From Baffinella frigidus (Eukaryota > Cryptophyceae > Cryptomonadales > Baffinellaceae), in the NCBI GenBank assembly GCA_026770585.1, contig MU646792.1:28463-47787 (forward strand): DNA of 19,325 nt. Direction: 5' to 3'. Shown one piece after another: positions 1 to 8,036 of this stretch; within the stretch, counting starts at the first letter, position 1, and each line of letters begins with the position of its first letter. The notes under the pieces were generated by a model. It was not told the DNA's origin. It was given only the letters and a program-made list of their open reading frames with translations, and searched no databases. The translations under genes and the position numbers were made by a program.

Positions 1-202
1 GGGAGGGAGGGAGGGTGCGAGGATGCTGGCATGGGTGAGTCGGGCAGGCACCGCGTCAGACGTGGCGATGAGGGGATGGATCCCAGAGTAATCAACCGCC
101 TGGGTCGCAGGGACGGGCGCGAGGAGCAGCGCCTGCAGGGGGGGTGGGGGCGAGGTTTGTTAAGTTGACATACACGGCTCCGCGGTATGGAGCCGGGGGG
201 AG

Positions 203-406
203 AGGTCTAGCTCTGCATCAGTTGGATTCGTCTCATCATTTCTCAGGTTTTACCCCAAAACGACGAATGTGTACCACGCAACAGACGAATTGACGAATTT
301 GTACCACGCAACAGACGAATTGACGAATTTGTACCACGCAACAGGGAAATCAACTTCTGGTCTCATCAAATGATGAGACCAACTTATCTGAGGCAGAGCT
401 TGGAGG
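203..406. repeat. Foldback element with internal 30-bp tandem repeat
   Basis: The two ends form an imperfect inverted repeat: AGCTCTGCATCAGTTGG followed by TCTCATCATTT on the left, and the reverse complement of AAATGATGAGACCAACTT...GCAGAGCT on the right. Inside, a 30-bp unit (GACGAATTTGTACCACGCAA plus flanks) is repeated about 2.7 times at 262-344. A perfect palindrome with 10-bp arms (GGTCTCATCA, AA, TGATGAGACC) sits at 359-380. There is no coding potential. It looks like a non-autonomous foldback transposon, but no target duplication was identified. Confidence 0.5.
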
Positions 407-425
407 TGCCACTCGAGAATGCTGG

Positions 426-592
426 AGGGTCCTATTTACATGTGGGGTTTTAAATGTGTGTACCAGGATAACGTAACCAACCTCGTGACTGTGCTAATTT
501 CGCAGAGTTACGTGACCAACCTCCTGAAAGTTACTACACAACTGCCCACTTGTAAAAGAAACCAGTTTTTAAATAGGCCCCTCTAGCTTTCT
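426..592. repeat. Probable small foldback element
   Basis: The motif GGGTCCTATTT at about 431 recurs inverted as AAATAGGCCCC at about 575, with further partial pairing outside it. The interior contains two related stretches (GTAACCAACCTCGTGACT and GTGACCAACCTCCTGAAA). The right arm also supplies the stop codon of the minus-strand gene that ends at 569. Arm identity is moderate. Confidence 0.35.
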
Positions 593-2517
593 GGTGTGGT
601 GGGGCGAGACCTGCACGCCCGAGACCGTCTCATTCCGGTCCGCACGGTACTTAACGCTGTCCGCCTCTCGCTTCGCCTCGAGGTTGCGCCGCCAGTTGCC
701 CAGGACGTCGCGTGCCTCCTTGAAGTCACGCGACATGCTGCTCCGCCCGCGCCGCCCCGACCGCCACTTGGCGCACGCGGTGTTGAGCTTGGCAACGCGC
801 GCCATACCGTCAAGCCCCGTGTCGCCGCTGTTGAGGGTTGAGGGTTGAGAGTTGAGGGTTGAGGATTTAGGGTTTAGGGTTTAGGGTTTAGGGTTTAGGG
901 TTCAAGGTTAAGGGTTAAGGGTTAAGGGTTGAGAGTTTAGGGTTTCGGGTTTCGAATTTAGAACCTGTGCGTGGCGTTGAGGAGGTGTTCGATGTAGGGG
1001 GGGACTCTGAGCTTGTTGCTGTGGATCGCGCCTGCCATTTCCATCACCTCCGAGACCGCCTTTCGCTCTGCTCCACAATATGTGTGCGTCAGTACCTCTC
1101 TCGCTCGTCTCGCTGTCTCGCTGTATCTGTCGCTAGCTATGTCGCTGGATATTTCTCTTTCTTTCTGTATGTCTATCTGTCTGGCTGTCTCTCTCTCTCT
1201 CGCTCTCTATCCCTCCCTCCCTCCCTCCCTCCCTCCCTCTCTCTATCTATCTATCTATCTATCTATCTCTCTTTCTCTCTCTCACTCTCTCTATCTGTAT
1301 CGCTGCGTCCCATCGCCCGCAAAATTGTTTGACCAGTTGAAAGCTCTCCGCACGTGTCACACGGCAAGCGGGAGCAGGTGGCACGATGGTCACAGCAGGA
1401 TGGAGTGCAGACCTTATCCGGGGAAACCTATTTTTCTTTAGTTTGATGGCAAGGAAAATTACTACACAATTCGTTCGTATTAGTAATATTAAAGCATTTG
1501 TGTAGTAATTTTCATTGCCATCAAACTAAAGAAAAATAGGTTTCCCCGGATAAGGGCGGATTCTATGGGCCGTTCTTTTGGTCGTGCCCGAAATGCTCAA
1601 ACACCCGGAAAATCCAGAGGGCATTTTCCGGGTTTTTCGAGAATCATTCTTTTGCAAAACCCGGAAAACGATTTCCCGGATTTCCCACTGTGGACTTTTC
1701 GGGAAGTGGCGCGGGGCCCTTGAAAGAATCGTTTCATTGCGCGGGGGCCCGCCCGCCCGCCTGCCCGCCCGATGCACCGTCGCGACCGCCTCGCGAAGGC
1801 GCGTCCGACGGTGCTTCACATGCCGCGGCGCGCCCCCGCCCCCGCGCGGGGGGCCTGCCCGGAAAACACGACTCTTGGAACCATTGCCCGGAAAATCCCA
1901 TTGGATTTTCCGGGATTCTCGAGCCCGGAAAATCCAGCTCGAAGTTCGGCTCGAAATTCCGGGTAATGGCTCCAAGAAAACGCCGGTTTTTCCGGGTATT
2001 TGGGAAATCCGGGTGTTTGAAGGGGGCAAAAGAACGGCCCTAAGACCGACCTGCCTCTTCTATCCGCCGCAAGATGTCTCTCCGCCGCTCGTCGTACACT
2101 TTTTCTTTGGCGTCGAGCATGGCGGTCTTGAGGGCGTGGGATTCGTTTGTCTGATGCAGGGTCATTCGCAGCCAGTCCACCTCCTTGCCAAGCGAACGTT
2201 CCAGCGCCGGCAGACGGTGGTGGTGTTGTCTGCAAATGACGAACACACATACACTCACATTACCGCACACGAATCAGTGTGGCGCATGCACACGCGACAT
2301 GTTCTGCATCGGGGGAAATTCCTGAACCGCCGCGAAATCCATAAGGGACTGGGATCAAAGGGACTGGGGTCGTAGGGCGGTCCTGAGAGGCGTGCTGCAG
2401 ACATAAAAGGAGGCAACAGGGGTTGGGCACGGACAGGGAGTAGAGCAGGAGAGCGACGGCGAAGAGAAGAAGCAGCGTCTGACGCGGCAGAAGCCATGCT
2501 CCGGAATCCAAGGCCAT
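569..2517 (-). CDS. Four-exon gene: N-terminally anchored coiled-coil protein, unrecognised
   Basis: Minus-strand gene model; I do not recognise the family. Exons are 2517-2294, 2229-2051, 1067-965 and 827-569, and the phases match at all three joins (254 residues). Exon 1 starts at the first ATG (MALDSGAWLLPRQ) and carries a hydrophobic stretch at about residues 12-36 (TLLLLFAVALLLYSLSV), read as a signal anchor. Exons 2-3 are charged and heptad-like (KEVDW..., EKVYDERRRDILRRIEEA). Exon 4 is basic (RSGRRGRSS, NWRRNLEAKREADSVKYR). Donors are GTGTGC, GTCGGT and GTTCTA, all weak. Acceptors are TTTGCAG, GAGCAG (CTGAC branch-like motif about 24 nt upstream) and CAACAG. Intron 1 is 64 nt; a second possible donor, GTGAGT at 2258, would leave only 29 nt. 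Intron 2 holds two foldback elements and a pyrimidine microsatellite; intron 3 is entirely minisatellite. The last 13 codons may lie beyond a GTCTCG donor at 610. Function unknown. Confidence 0.55.
828..964 (-). repeat. Telomere-like minisatellite forming a complete intron
   Basis: On the plus strand this is degenerate GGGTTTA/GGGTTGA/GGGTTTC repeat. On the sense (minus) strand of the surrounding gene it reads CCCTAAA, CCCTCAA and CCCGAAA. The repeat runs from about 8 nt after the donor (GTTCTAAATTCG) to the acceptor (CCCTCAACAG), so the 137-nt intron contains almost nothing else. Confidence 0.7.
1083..1300. repeat. Pyrimidine-rich microsatellite
   Basis: The plus strand is a CT-rich tract with (CCCT)n at about 1210-1237 and (TATC)n at about 1243-1267, merging into CTCT runs. 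It lies in intron 2 of the minus-strand gene, whose sense strand is therefore purine-rich here. Long open frames across it are low-complexity artefacts. Confidence 0.85.
1417..1550. mobile_element. Family D foldback element (MITE-like), near-perfect copy
   Basis: Arms of about 57 bp are nearly perfect inverted repeats (TCCGGGGAAACCTATTTTTC at the left, its complement at the right), enclosing a short A/T-rich loop (GTATTAGTAATATTAAAGCA). Both ends are flanked by TA (1415-1416 and 1551-1552), as expected of a TA target-site duplication. There is no coding capacity. Diverged relatives lie at 14771-14904, 15727-15870, 16141-16272 and 16291-16435. It is inside intron 2 of the minus-strand coiled-coil gene. 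TA duplication fits the Tc1/mariner superfamily, but no transposase is present. Confidence 0.8.
1567..2040. mobile_element. Family E foldback element, 474 bp, with repeated CCCGGAAAATCC motif
   Basis: The ends are inverted repeats: GGGCCGTTCTTTTG and CTCAAACACCCGGA on the left are mirrored by TCCGGGTGTTTGA and CAAAAGAACGGCCC on the right. TA lies just outside on each side, with one extra T on the left. The interior holds many copies of CCCGGAAAATCC in both orientations and a very GC-rich core (about 1735-1865). Long open frames occur on both strands but follow the repeats and look non-coding. It begins 10 nt inside intron 2 of the surrounding minus-strand gene. Confidence 0.7.
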
Positions 2518-2876
2518 GGCGCGCGCCACACACCCTCCCCAATCAATCGCCTCCAGATCTTGCCTCTGCGAAAACCTTTACCACTTCCAGTGCGACGGCG
2601 TTTTTATCGCTTTTTCTCGCGTGCTCACCGCGGAGCGATATGACACCACCTCTGGATAGTCGACGCGGGCTTCACACAGTGCGGGAGACCGAGAGCTCCT
2701 CCTTCAAACCGTCGGGCTCATCCCATCAGCGCAAGCTTTCCTCAGGTTATGAGCACGAAGTCAGCCACAAAACCTGTTTCCTCGCAACTTTACAGTGGAT
2801 TTCTTCGAAAGTTGCCCTCTGAGGGTTGACTAAAGGCTCTTGACTTTTTTGGCCGGCACGAGGAAACCACGCAAAA
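2518..2876. promoter_or_regulatory. Intergenic region between two divergent genes
   Basis: The 359 bp separates the predicted start of the minus-strand coiled-coil gene from the eL28 start codon, so both promoters and 5' leaders must lie here if the models are right. I see no clear TATA box or other named motif. About 40% of it is the dispersed repeat at 2641-2790. Confidence 0.4.
2641..2790. repeat. Dispersed repeat, copy 1 (upstream of eL28)
   Basis: About 140 bp closely match 4986-5135 in direct orientation, starting ACCACCTCTGGATAGTCGAC and ending at GTCAGCCACAAAACCTGT. Differences are scattered substitutions and a 1-bp indel, so an open frame shared by both copies changes reading frame partway. 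This argues against a conserved protein. It occupies part of the space between the divergent starts at 2517 and 2877. Confidence 0.75.
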
Positions 2877-4332
2877 ATGTCGGGAAACTGCTCGCCTGAC
2901 CTCCTCTGGATGCTTGTTCGCAAGAACGTGAGTGCCCGAACCTCGCGCGATGGAGGGCGTGATACCAGCCGACGCGTCTTCGCTCTTCGCTTTGGCGGGC
3001 AGGGCGCCGTGTATGTGCTCAGGGAAGGGATTGGGTTGCGAAGGAGGAGCTGTCGTGGGGTGGGCGGAGGCCTTGGTGGTGGTGGCTTGGAGCCACGGGC
3101 GATGCAGCTGGAGCGTTCAGCTTGAAGTGTAGGGTGTAGGTTGTGGCAGCAGGGTCGGGGGCGAAGTTCTACTGTAGACGGAGGCCCGGCAGAGATGCAC
3201 GCTCACCGGGCGTGCACAGCTAGGCCTTTGCGGTGGCCTGGATGGAGGCCTGGGCGAGGCTTCTGAGGCGTTGAGCTTGGAGTGTAGGGTTTGCCAGCAG
3301 GGTCTGGGGGTGAAGTTGTTGACGCAAGCTGGCCAGGCGTGCACAGCTACGTACTACACGACAGCTGCCCTCTCCTGACTCGGGAGTGTGGGGTGCGCAG
3401 AACGCGTTCATGGTGAAGAAGGACATGGGTCGCATCCAGTTCTCGAAGGAGCCGTACAACCTGACCAACCAGAACTCCTTCAAGTTCTCTGGTCTCTGCA
3501 ACTCTAAGGCGGCCGACATCCAGGGCGCCGAGAACGGCGTCGTGCTGGGCATCAAGTCGCAGAAGGGCAAGAACAGCCCGGTGCGGAGCCCGCACACGAC
3601 CCCCTCTGCTCGCAGCAGCCGTGAAGCAGGTCCAGGGCAGGCTCTCACAGACGCGGAGCATGGAAGTGTGCTGCAAACGGCTGGCTGCTCCACCTGGAGG
3701 CGTTGCGGCAGCTTGTGCGGGGAGCAGAAACGAGATGTGCGAAGGGAGGCAGAGAGGGGCAGCTCCTCACAGCCCCGCGTGCTCTCCCCCCCTGACAGGC
3801 CAAGCTGTACAAGACCACCAAGTGCGCGCGTGATTTCACCCGCGACTTCCGCCGCGTGGCCAAGTGCATCAAGAACACCGTTGGGGGCTACTACCGCCCG
3901 GACCTGTCGCGGGCCGCGCTCACCCGGTGGACCAAGTTCCACCGGTCCCTCAAGATCACGGCGGCCAAGAAGGTACTCCCTGCCCCACAGCACAGACTTT
4001 CTAGGCAGTGTTTTTTTGCGCTGCCATGTTGCGACCAAACGAGTGATAATACGATCCATCACTCGATTCGATGTACGAGTGATATTTACGATGAGCATGG
4101 CGATGATCGAAAACAACCATCGTCTCAAACAACATTCGCAGTTGTATTTCCCGAGAGTAAGAGCCCTTGCCGGGGGTCGTACAGATGCGGGACCTTTTTC
4201 TTCCTTGGATGTCTGAGCCATGCTTCATACGTAAATCACCACAGCCCCCTGGTCGAACGTGAGGAGGTGGATGGCTGCGCTGGCGCTGACACGCCCCCCC
4301 CTCCCCGTCGGCAGGGTGTCGCGAAGAAGTAA
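2877..4332 (+). CDS. RPL28: Cytosolic large-subunit ribosomal protein eL28 (RPL28), four exons
   Basis: eL28 is a eukaryote-specific structural protein of the 60S ribosomal subunit. Exons are 2877-2927, 3401-3580, 3799-3972 and 4315-4332, all joined in phase 0, giving 140 residues against about 137 in animals. The start is MSGNCSPDLLWMLVRKN. Exon 2 has the family-typical N-terminal region (DLLWMLVRKN-NAFMVKKD, then EPYNLTNQNSFKFSGL). Exon 3 has the central basic part (NTVGGYYRPDLSRAAL, matching the Y-RPDLR-AA region of the animal protein). Exon 4 encodes only GVAKK and the stop. Donors are GTGAGT, GTGCGG and GTACTC; acceptors are GCGCAG, TGACAG and CGGCAG. Exon codon use is strongly GC-rich, as expected for a highly expressed gene. 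No frameshift or internal stop is seen, so it looks functional. Confidence 0.96.
3112..3350 (+). repeat. Diverged tandem duplication inside eL28 intron 1
   Basis: Two related blocks (about 3112-3235 and 3262-3350) share GAGCTTG-AGTGTAGGGT, CAGCAGGGTC-GGGG-GAAGTT and GGCGTGCACAGCTA. The second copy is shorter. Both lie within intron 1, so the duplication lengthens the intron without touching coding sequence. Confidence 0.55.
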
Positions 4333-4411
4333 ATTGGGCGATGTGTGTATCCGGGGAGCTGCGTGGCTGGGAGTGAAAGACTTTGCTGGGAGTCTTACGA
4401 CGTGAAGCAAA

Positions 4412-4417
4412 AATAAA
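4412..4417 (+). terminator. Polyadenylation signal of eL28
   Basis: A canonical AATAAA lies 80 nt after the eL28 stop codon, in an A-rich context (GCAAAAATAAAATCATG). Position and sequence fit a eukaryotic 3' end. Confidence 0.65.
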
Positions 4418-4617
4418 ATCATGAACAGCACCCTCCCGGTATGACCCCGCTAGAGGGGAGGCGTCTCACAAGGCCCTGGGGCAACACGAGCTGCCGAGGC
4501 TCGCCACCTGACCGACCGAGGCTCACACCCGGCGCTTGGCTGGATGCTGATGGTTTTCCACGTTCGGGAGGATAGGTCTAGCACTGGAGTTTGCATCTAT
4601 CATGTTCGGTACCTCTA

Positions 4618-4725
4618 CAGGAGTACCTCGCTCATAAGAAACCGCCCCCCCCCTCTAGGACCACCGTAGGGCCCTACTGTAGGGTCTTAGGGGGGGGGCG
4701 GTTTCTTATGGGCGAGGTACCCCTG
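4618..4725. mobile_element. Family A foldback MITE, copy A1
   Basis: The terminal inverted repeat (CAGGAGTACCTCGCTCATAA...) pairs with the right end almost throughout, and the whole element folds into one hairpin. TA flanks both sides (4616-4617, 4726-4727). The core contains GTAGGGCCCTACTGTAGGG. There is no coding capacity. TA duplication suggests mobilisation by a Tc1/mariner- or pogo-type transposase encoded elsewhere; that is inference from family knowledge. Confidence 0.88.
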
Positions 4726-4849
4726 TACAGGGACAGAGTGGCCAGTTCATGAAACTCCCCTCCAGCCGGACTTGAATTCGCGCCTCCTGAGCATGAAAGT
4801 GTCGAAAGGCGGAGGCGTGGCTTGTACATGGCTTCTCTCAGATCCCCTA

Positions 4850-4971
4850 CAGGGGTACCTCGCTCATAAGAAACCGCCCCCCCCCCCTAGGACCACCATA
4901 GGGCCCTCTAGGCATAGGCCTACTGTAGGGTCCTAGGGGGGTGAGAGGTTCTTATGAGCGAGGTACCCCTG
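4850..4971. mobile_element. Family A foldback MITE, copy A2
   Basis: It starts CAGGGGTACCTCGCTCATAA and ends with its complement. TA flanks both sides (4848-4849 and 4972-4973). The interior carries CATAGGGCCCTCTAGGC and CTACTGTAGGGTCCTAGG. It lies about 125 bp from copy A1, immediately left of the second copy of the dispersed repeat. Confidence 0.88.
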
Positions 4972-4985
4972 TACATCAGCACAGC

Positions 4986-5135
4986 CGTGATGTGCCACCA
5001 CCTCTGGATAGTCGACGCGGGCTTCTCACAATGCGGGAGACCGAGAGCTGCTCCTCCAAACCGTCGGGCTCATCCCATCAGCGAAAGATTTCTGAGGTTA
5101 TGAGCACGAAGTCAGCCACAAAACCTGTATTTGGG
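4986..5135. repeat. Dispersed repeat, copy 2 (downstream of eL28)
   Basis: Direct-orientation partner of 2641-2790. The pair brackets the eL28 gene. One strand has a short open frame, but an indel relative to copy 1 breaks frame conservation. Confidence 0.7.
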
Positions 5136-5166
5136 ATGCCCTCCGATGTGAACGCTACAGGGGGTC

Positions 5167-5232
5167 TAGGTAAATCTACGCCGATGTCCTCATAACCTTG
5201 CGTCCTTAGATGCCCTTAGAGCCTAGATACCC
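5167..5232. repeat. Dispersed repeat shared with 8630-8692
   Basis: The segment containing GTCCTCATAACCTTGC, TGCCCTTAGAGCCTAGATAC and CCACA recurs at 8630-8692 in the same orientation. A partial copy (TGCCCTTAGCGCCCAGATAC) lies at 8476-8508. Confidence 0.65.
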
Positions 5233-5740
5233 ACAGCCGACACGTCTTCGCTCGTCTCTTCGGCGGGCCAACATCTGAACGGTGGTGCAATGCACCAACG
5301 TTTTACAGTGGTGCACCAGTGTTGTAACTTCGGTGCAATTATGCGCTTCCGCGCGTGCGCCATGTGTATCCTTTTGCACCAGCGAAGTCGCATGAAAGTC
5401 GAATGGGCTGAGTGCGTAAAGGTGGGCGGGTGATGCTGGTGGAAGAGGCAACCGGGGAAGAGAAGTGGCCAGGCTGGGGGGAAAGCAAGGTTTAATAGAT
5501 TGACGAACACGACCGCTGTACGCCAGTAGGGGAGATAAGCCCAGCGTGTCGGGCTCTAGCGCCCGTAACGGGGGAAAGCAAGGTTTCTTAACTTAAAAAA
5601 CACGACCGCTGTACGCCAGTAGGAGACATAGGCCGAGACGCAGAGCTCTCCGCGTAACGCCCATAGCCACCCCTAAGGGTGGATCGTTCACTGGGATGCG
5701 TAGGTGAGAAAGGTGGCGCTACTCAAGCCCAGATAGTCTA
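5233..5740. repeat. Gene-poor stretch with a roughly 93-bp tandem duplication
   Basis: Two copies of a unit beginning GGGGGAAAGCAAGGTTT and containing CACGACCGCTGTACGCCAGT run from about 5477 to 5662. To the left, 5279-5340 holds overlapping short palindromes around GGTGCA/TGCACC. No convincing gene was found. Confidence 0.5.
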
Positions 5741-5890
5741 CACGGTGGACTAAGAACCCCATGCGACAGATCTAGATTCCTTCCTGCTATTCTTTCCCCA
5801 GTGCGTAAGTGGTCCATGAAATTCTTTTGCAACCGCTGTTCCTCCGCCTCGACACGTGCAGATAGGTTGGAGTCGTAGGATCCCGCAAAA
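5740..5890 (-). other. Candidate coding exon, unassigned
   Basis: The minus strand is open and protein-like, reading NLSARVEAEEQRLQKN then DHLRTGERIAGRNL, with the periodicity of an amphipathic helix. I could not find a convincing acceptor or partner exons. The plus strand of the same stretch has a strong pyrimidine tract and acceptor (TTCTTTCCCCAG at about 5800), so the coding strand is undecided. Confidence 0.25.
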
Positions 5891-5907
5891 AAATTGGTCG
5901 ATGCTTT

Positions 5908-5933
5908 ACAGGGGTACCTCGCTGATAAGAAAC
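5908..5933 (+). repeat. Solo end of a family A element
   Basis: CAGGGGTACCTCGCTGATAA and a few following bases match the left end of family A, preceded by TTTA. No matching right end follows; the sequence passes into unrelated DNA. It is probably a deletion remnant. Confidence 0.6.
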
Positions 5934-5999
5934 AAGCAATGTAAAAAAAGGACGAACACTGATCAAGCAGGTTCTTTAACGATCTGTCGATGTTCAAAT

Positions 6000-6766
6000 T
6001 CCGCATGTTGATAATTCCTGAACCGTGAACCCTAAAACATGAACCATAAACCATAAACAATAAACCCTGAACCCTAAACCCTAATTCCTAAACCCTAAAC
6101 CCTAAACCCTAAAACATGAACCATTAACCATAAACCCTAAACCCTGAACAATTGACCGTAAACCCAAACCCTAAACCCCAAACCCTAAACCCCAAACCCT
6201 AAACCCTAAACCTAAACCCTAAACCCTAAACCATGAACCATGAACCCTAAACCCTGACCCCAAAACCCTACACCCAAAACTACAAATCCAGAACCCTAAA
6301 CCCTAAACCCTAAAACTTGAGCTGTAAACCCTAAACCCTAAACTCTAAACTGTCAGCTGTAAATTCTAATCCCTAAACTTGAGCTGTAAACCTTCAACCC
6401 TGAACCCTGGACCTTGAGCCCTGAACCCTATGCGGAAAAACGTAAACCCTTAACCCTACACCCTAAACCCTAAACCATCAATCCTAACCCCTAACCCCTA
6501 TCCTAACTGCTAAACCCTAAACCCTAAACCCTAAACCCTAAACCCTAAACCCTCAACCCTCAACCCTGAACCCTGAACCCTCAACCCTCAACACTCAACC
6601 CTAAAGCCTAAAGCCTACAGCCTAAACCCGAAACCCTAAACCCTAAACCCTAAACCCTAAACCCTAAACCCTAAACCCTAAACCCTAAACCCTGAACCCC
6701 AAATCCTAAACCTTGAACCCTACACCCTACACCCTAAACCCAACACCCGAAACCCTACACTCTAAA
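6000..6766 (+). repeat. Telomere-like minisatellite array, C-rich strand on plus
   Basis: Degenerate heptamers dominate: CCCTAAA with CCCTGAA, CCCTCAA, CCCGAAA and CCCTACA variants. Nearly perfect CCCTAAA runs lie at about 6515-6550 and 6634-6690. The array ends at an acceptor-like AACAAG followed directly by a small plus-strand exon at 6771. Its internal position, variants and unique flanks on both sides argue against a chromosome end. Confidence 0.9.
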
Positions 6767-6770
6767 CAAG

Positions 6771-7717
6771 AAGAAGCTCATCGACTTCCGTACCATTGTA
6801 CACGGAAAGGAGAAGGTACCCACCCCAGGCTGCAATCTACCCCCCGTTCCTCCCACTAGGGGTGCTTCGAAAATCAGGGAAACCATCGCATTATGACACT
6901 CTCTTACAGGGGTACCTCGATTACAAGAAAACGCCTTCCCGTAGGGCCCTACAGTAGGCCTATGCCTAGGGCCCTCTGGTCGTCCTAGGGGGGTGGCGTT
7001 TTCTTGTAATCGAGGTACCCCTGTAGACCAATACCCAGCACTGTCCTAGGTGCGGTGCGTTCTTATTTTCGAGGCGCCCCTGTCCCAGTTGGAATTTGTT
7101 GTCATCGTGCACAAATCGTGCAGACTCCTTGAGCGAACAAGTCTGACCAACAAGAATGGCCTCTGATCGAGTCCTGGTTGAGTGACTCACATTCTGCCCC
7201 CACGTCTCTCCCTGCACTCAACCTGAGGTTTCCGCGGCTGTGCTATCCCTTAAGTGGAAGGCTCATACGCCCTACCGTAGGGCCCTAGGACCTGCCTAGG
7301 ACCCCAGAGGGTCTTATTGGACCCCCTCGCCACTTAAGGGATAGGATGAAGACATGTTACGTTACTTTCAATTAAACGGCGACCCCCCTCCTCGCAGCTG
7401 AAAAAGGCTTCCCCCTCTCGAGCGACCTCGGAACAGAATAAAAGTCTTATATCCAGAATCATGATTTCAGGTGAAGGTTTCAAAGACTGCTGAACTGCTC
7501 CCTCCCCCTCTCATCTTCTTTTTATAATTGCTGAAGTGTTCCTCCTTCTTTTCATAATTGCTGAAGTGTTCCTCCTTCTTTTCATAATTGCTGAAGTGTT
7601 TCTCCTTCTTTTTATCATGGCTGAAGTGTTCCCTCTCATCAGCGGAAGGAGATCGCGCGGCTCCTGCTTCAGATCGGCGGGATCCCTCAGGATGGTGAGA
7701 ACCCTGCGGACGAGTAG
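6771..7717 (+). CDS. Partial unrecognised gene: mini-exon and terminal exon
   Basis: Two plus-strand exons look coding. Exon 6771-6815 (KKLIDFRTIVHGKEK) follows the minisatellite at AAACAAG and ends at donor GTACCC. Exon 7643-7717 follows CTCATCAG and reads RKEIARLLLQIGG then IPQDGENPADE before TAG. Both are phase 0, so they could join directly. Another candidate exon after CTCGCAG at about 7402 (LKKASPSRATSEQNK) may lie between them. The 5' exons are not identified; they may precede the 6000-6766 array. The 827-nt gap holds family A and family B elements. I do not recognise the protein. Protein-like composition and matching splice signals are the only support. Confidence 0.35.
6907..7023. 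mobile_element. Family A foldback MITE, copy A3 (variant arms)
   Basis: Outer termini are CAGGGGTACCTCG as in other copies and TA flanks both sides, but the sub-terminal arm reads ATTACAAGAAAACGCC instead of CTCATAAGAAACCGCC. Both arms carry the same change, so the hairpin stays paired. A degenerate second right end (GTTCTTATTTTCGAGGCG...) follows at about 7050-7075. Confidence 0.85.
7246..7341. mobile_element. Family B foldback MITE, copy B1
   Basis: Terminal inverted repeats TCCCTTAAGTGG and CCACTTAAGGGA are perfect, with TA on each side (7244-7245 and 7342-7343). The core CCTACCGTAGGGCCCTAGG is shared with family A although the ends differ. It is a 96-bp element without coding capacity. 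Confidence 0.88.
7515..7634 (+). repeat. Four tandem 30-bp units ahead of a splice acceptor
   Basis: The unit CTTCTTTTCATAATTGCTGA plus AGTGTTCCTC is repeated four times with few changes. Each unit contains a branch-point-like TGCTGAAG followed by a pyrimidine tract. The last unit runs into CTCATCAG, the proposed acceptor of the terminal exon at 7643. In-frame translations on either strand are repeat artefacts. Confidence 0.8.
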
Positions 7718-7799
7718 CTCCAACGAAGAGGGGGAGAGCCTCTTCGAGAGGCGCACGGGCAGCATCGGAGTACTGTAGCCCAGACCGTCACGAGGAGTA

Positions 7800-7890
7800 C
7801 AGGGGTACCTGGCGCATAAGAAAGCGCCTCCTCCTAGGACCCTACAGTAGGCCATGGGGGAGGCGCTTTCTTATGTGCGAGGTACCCCTG
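7800..7890. mobile_element. Family A foldback MITE, copy A4 (short)
   Basis: It starts CAGGGGTACCTGGCGCATAA and ends CGAGGTACCCCTG with TA on both sides (7798-7799, 7891-7892). At 91 bp it is the shortest copy, missing part of the core palindrome. It sits 82 bp after the stop codon proposed at 7717. Confidence 0.87.
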
Positions 7891-8036
7891 TAGGAGTAGC
7901 CCGGCTGTCTCGCGAAGGAAGCTATCTCCCTCTTTGAGAGATCAGGGCGTGTCCTACCACGGCGCATCCTGAAATCTCAGAGCGTATCGTGCGAGAGGCC
8001 ACGCCCTGATAGACCCGCCGGATTCACGAAAATGTA
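7891..8036. other. Spacer with imperfect inverted repeat
   Basis: Between two family A copies, ATCAGGGCGTGTCC at about 7950 is mirrored by GGCCACGCCCTGAT at about 7998. No gene is seen. Confidence 0.35.

Noticed and set aside
967-1441. Plus-strand Ser/Leu-rich frames resembling a membrane protein
   Set aside because: They are produced by the CT-rich microsatellite and are antisense to the exon at 965-1067.
1578-2375. 265-residue plus-strand open frame, with overlapping minus-strand frames
   Set aside because: It runs through the family E foldback repeats and antisense across a better-supported spliced minus-strand exon.
3220-4221. 333-residue minus-strand open frame
   Set aside because: It is antisense to the exons and introns of the clearly identified eL28 gene.
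4755-4815. Possible tRNA-derived sequence on the minus strand (TTCAAGTCC)
   Set aside because: The bases flanking the loop do not pair into a T stem and no cloverleaf could be drawn.
7511-7855. Minus-strand frame with repeated NTSAIMKRRR
   Set aside because: The repeat is a 30-bp tandem DNA duplication and the frame runs into a family A element; the plus-strand splice interpretation fits better.
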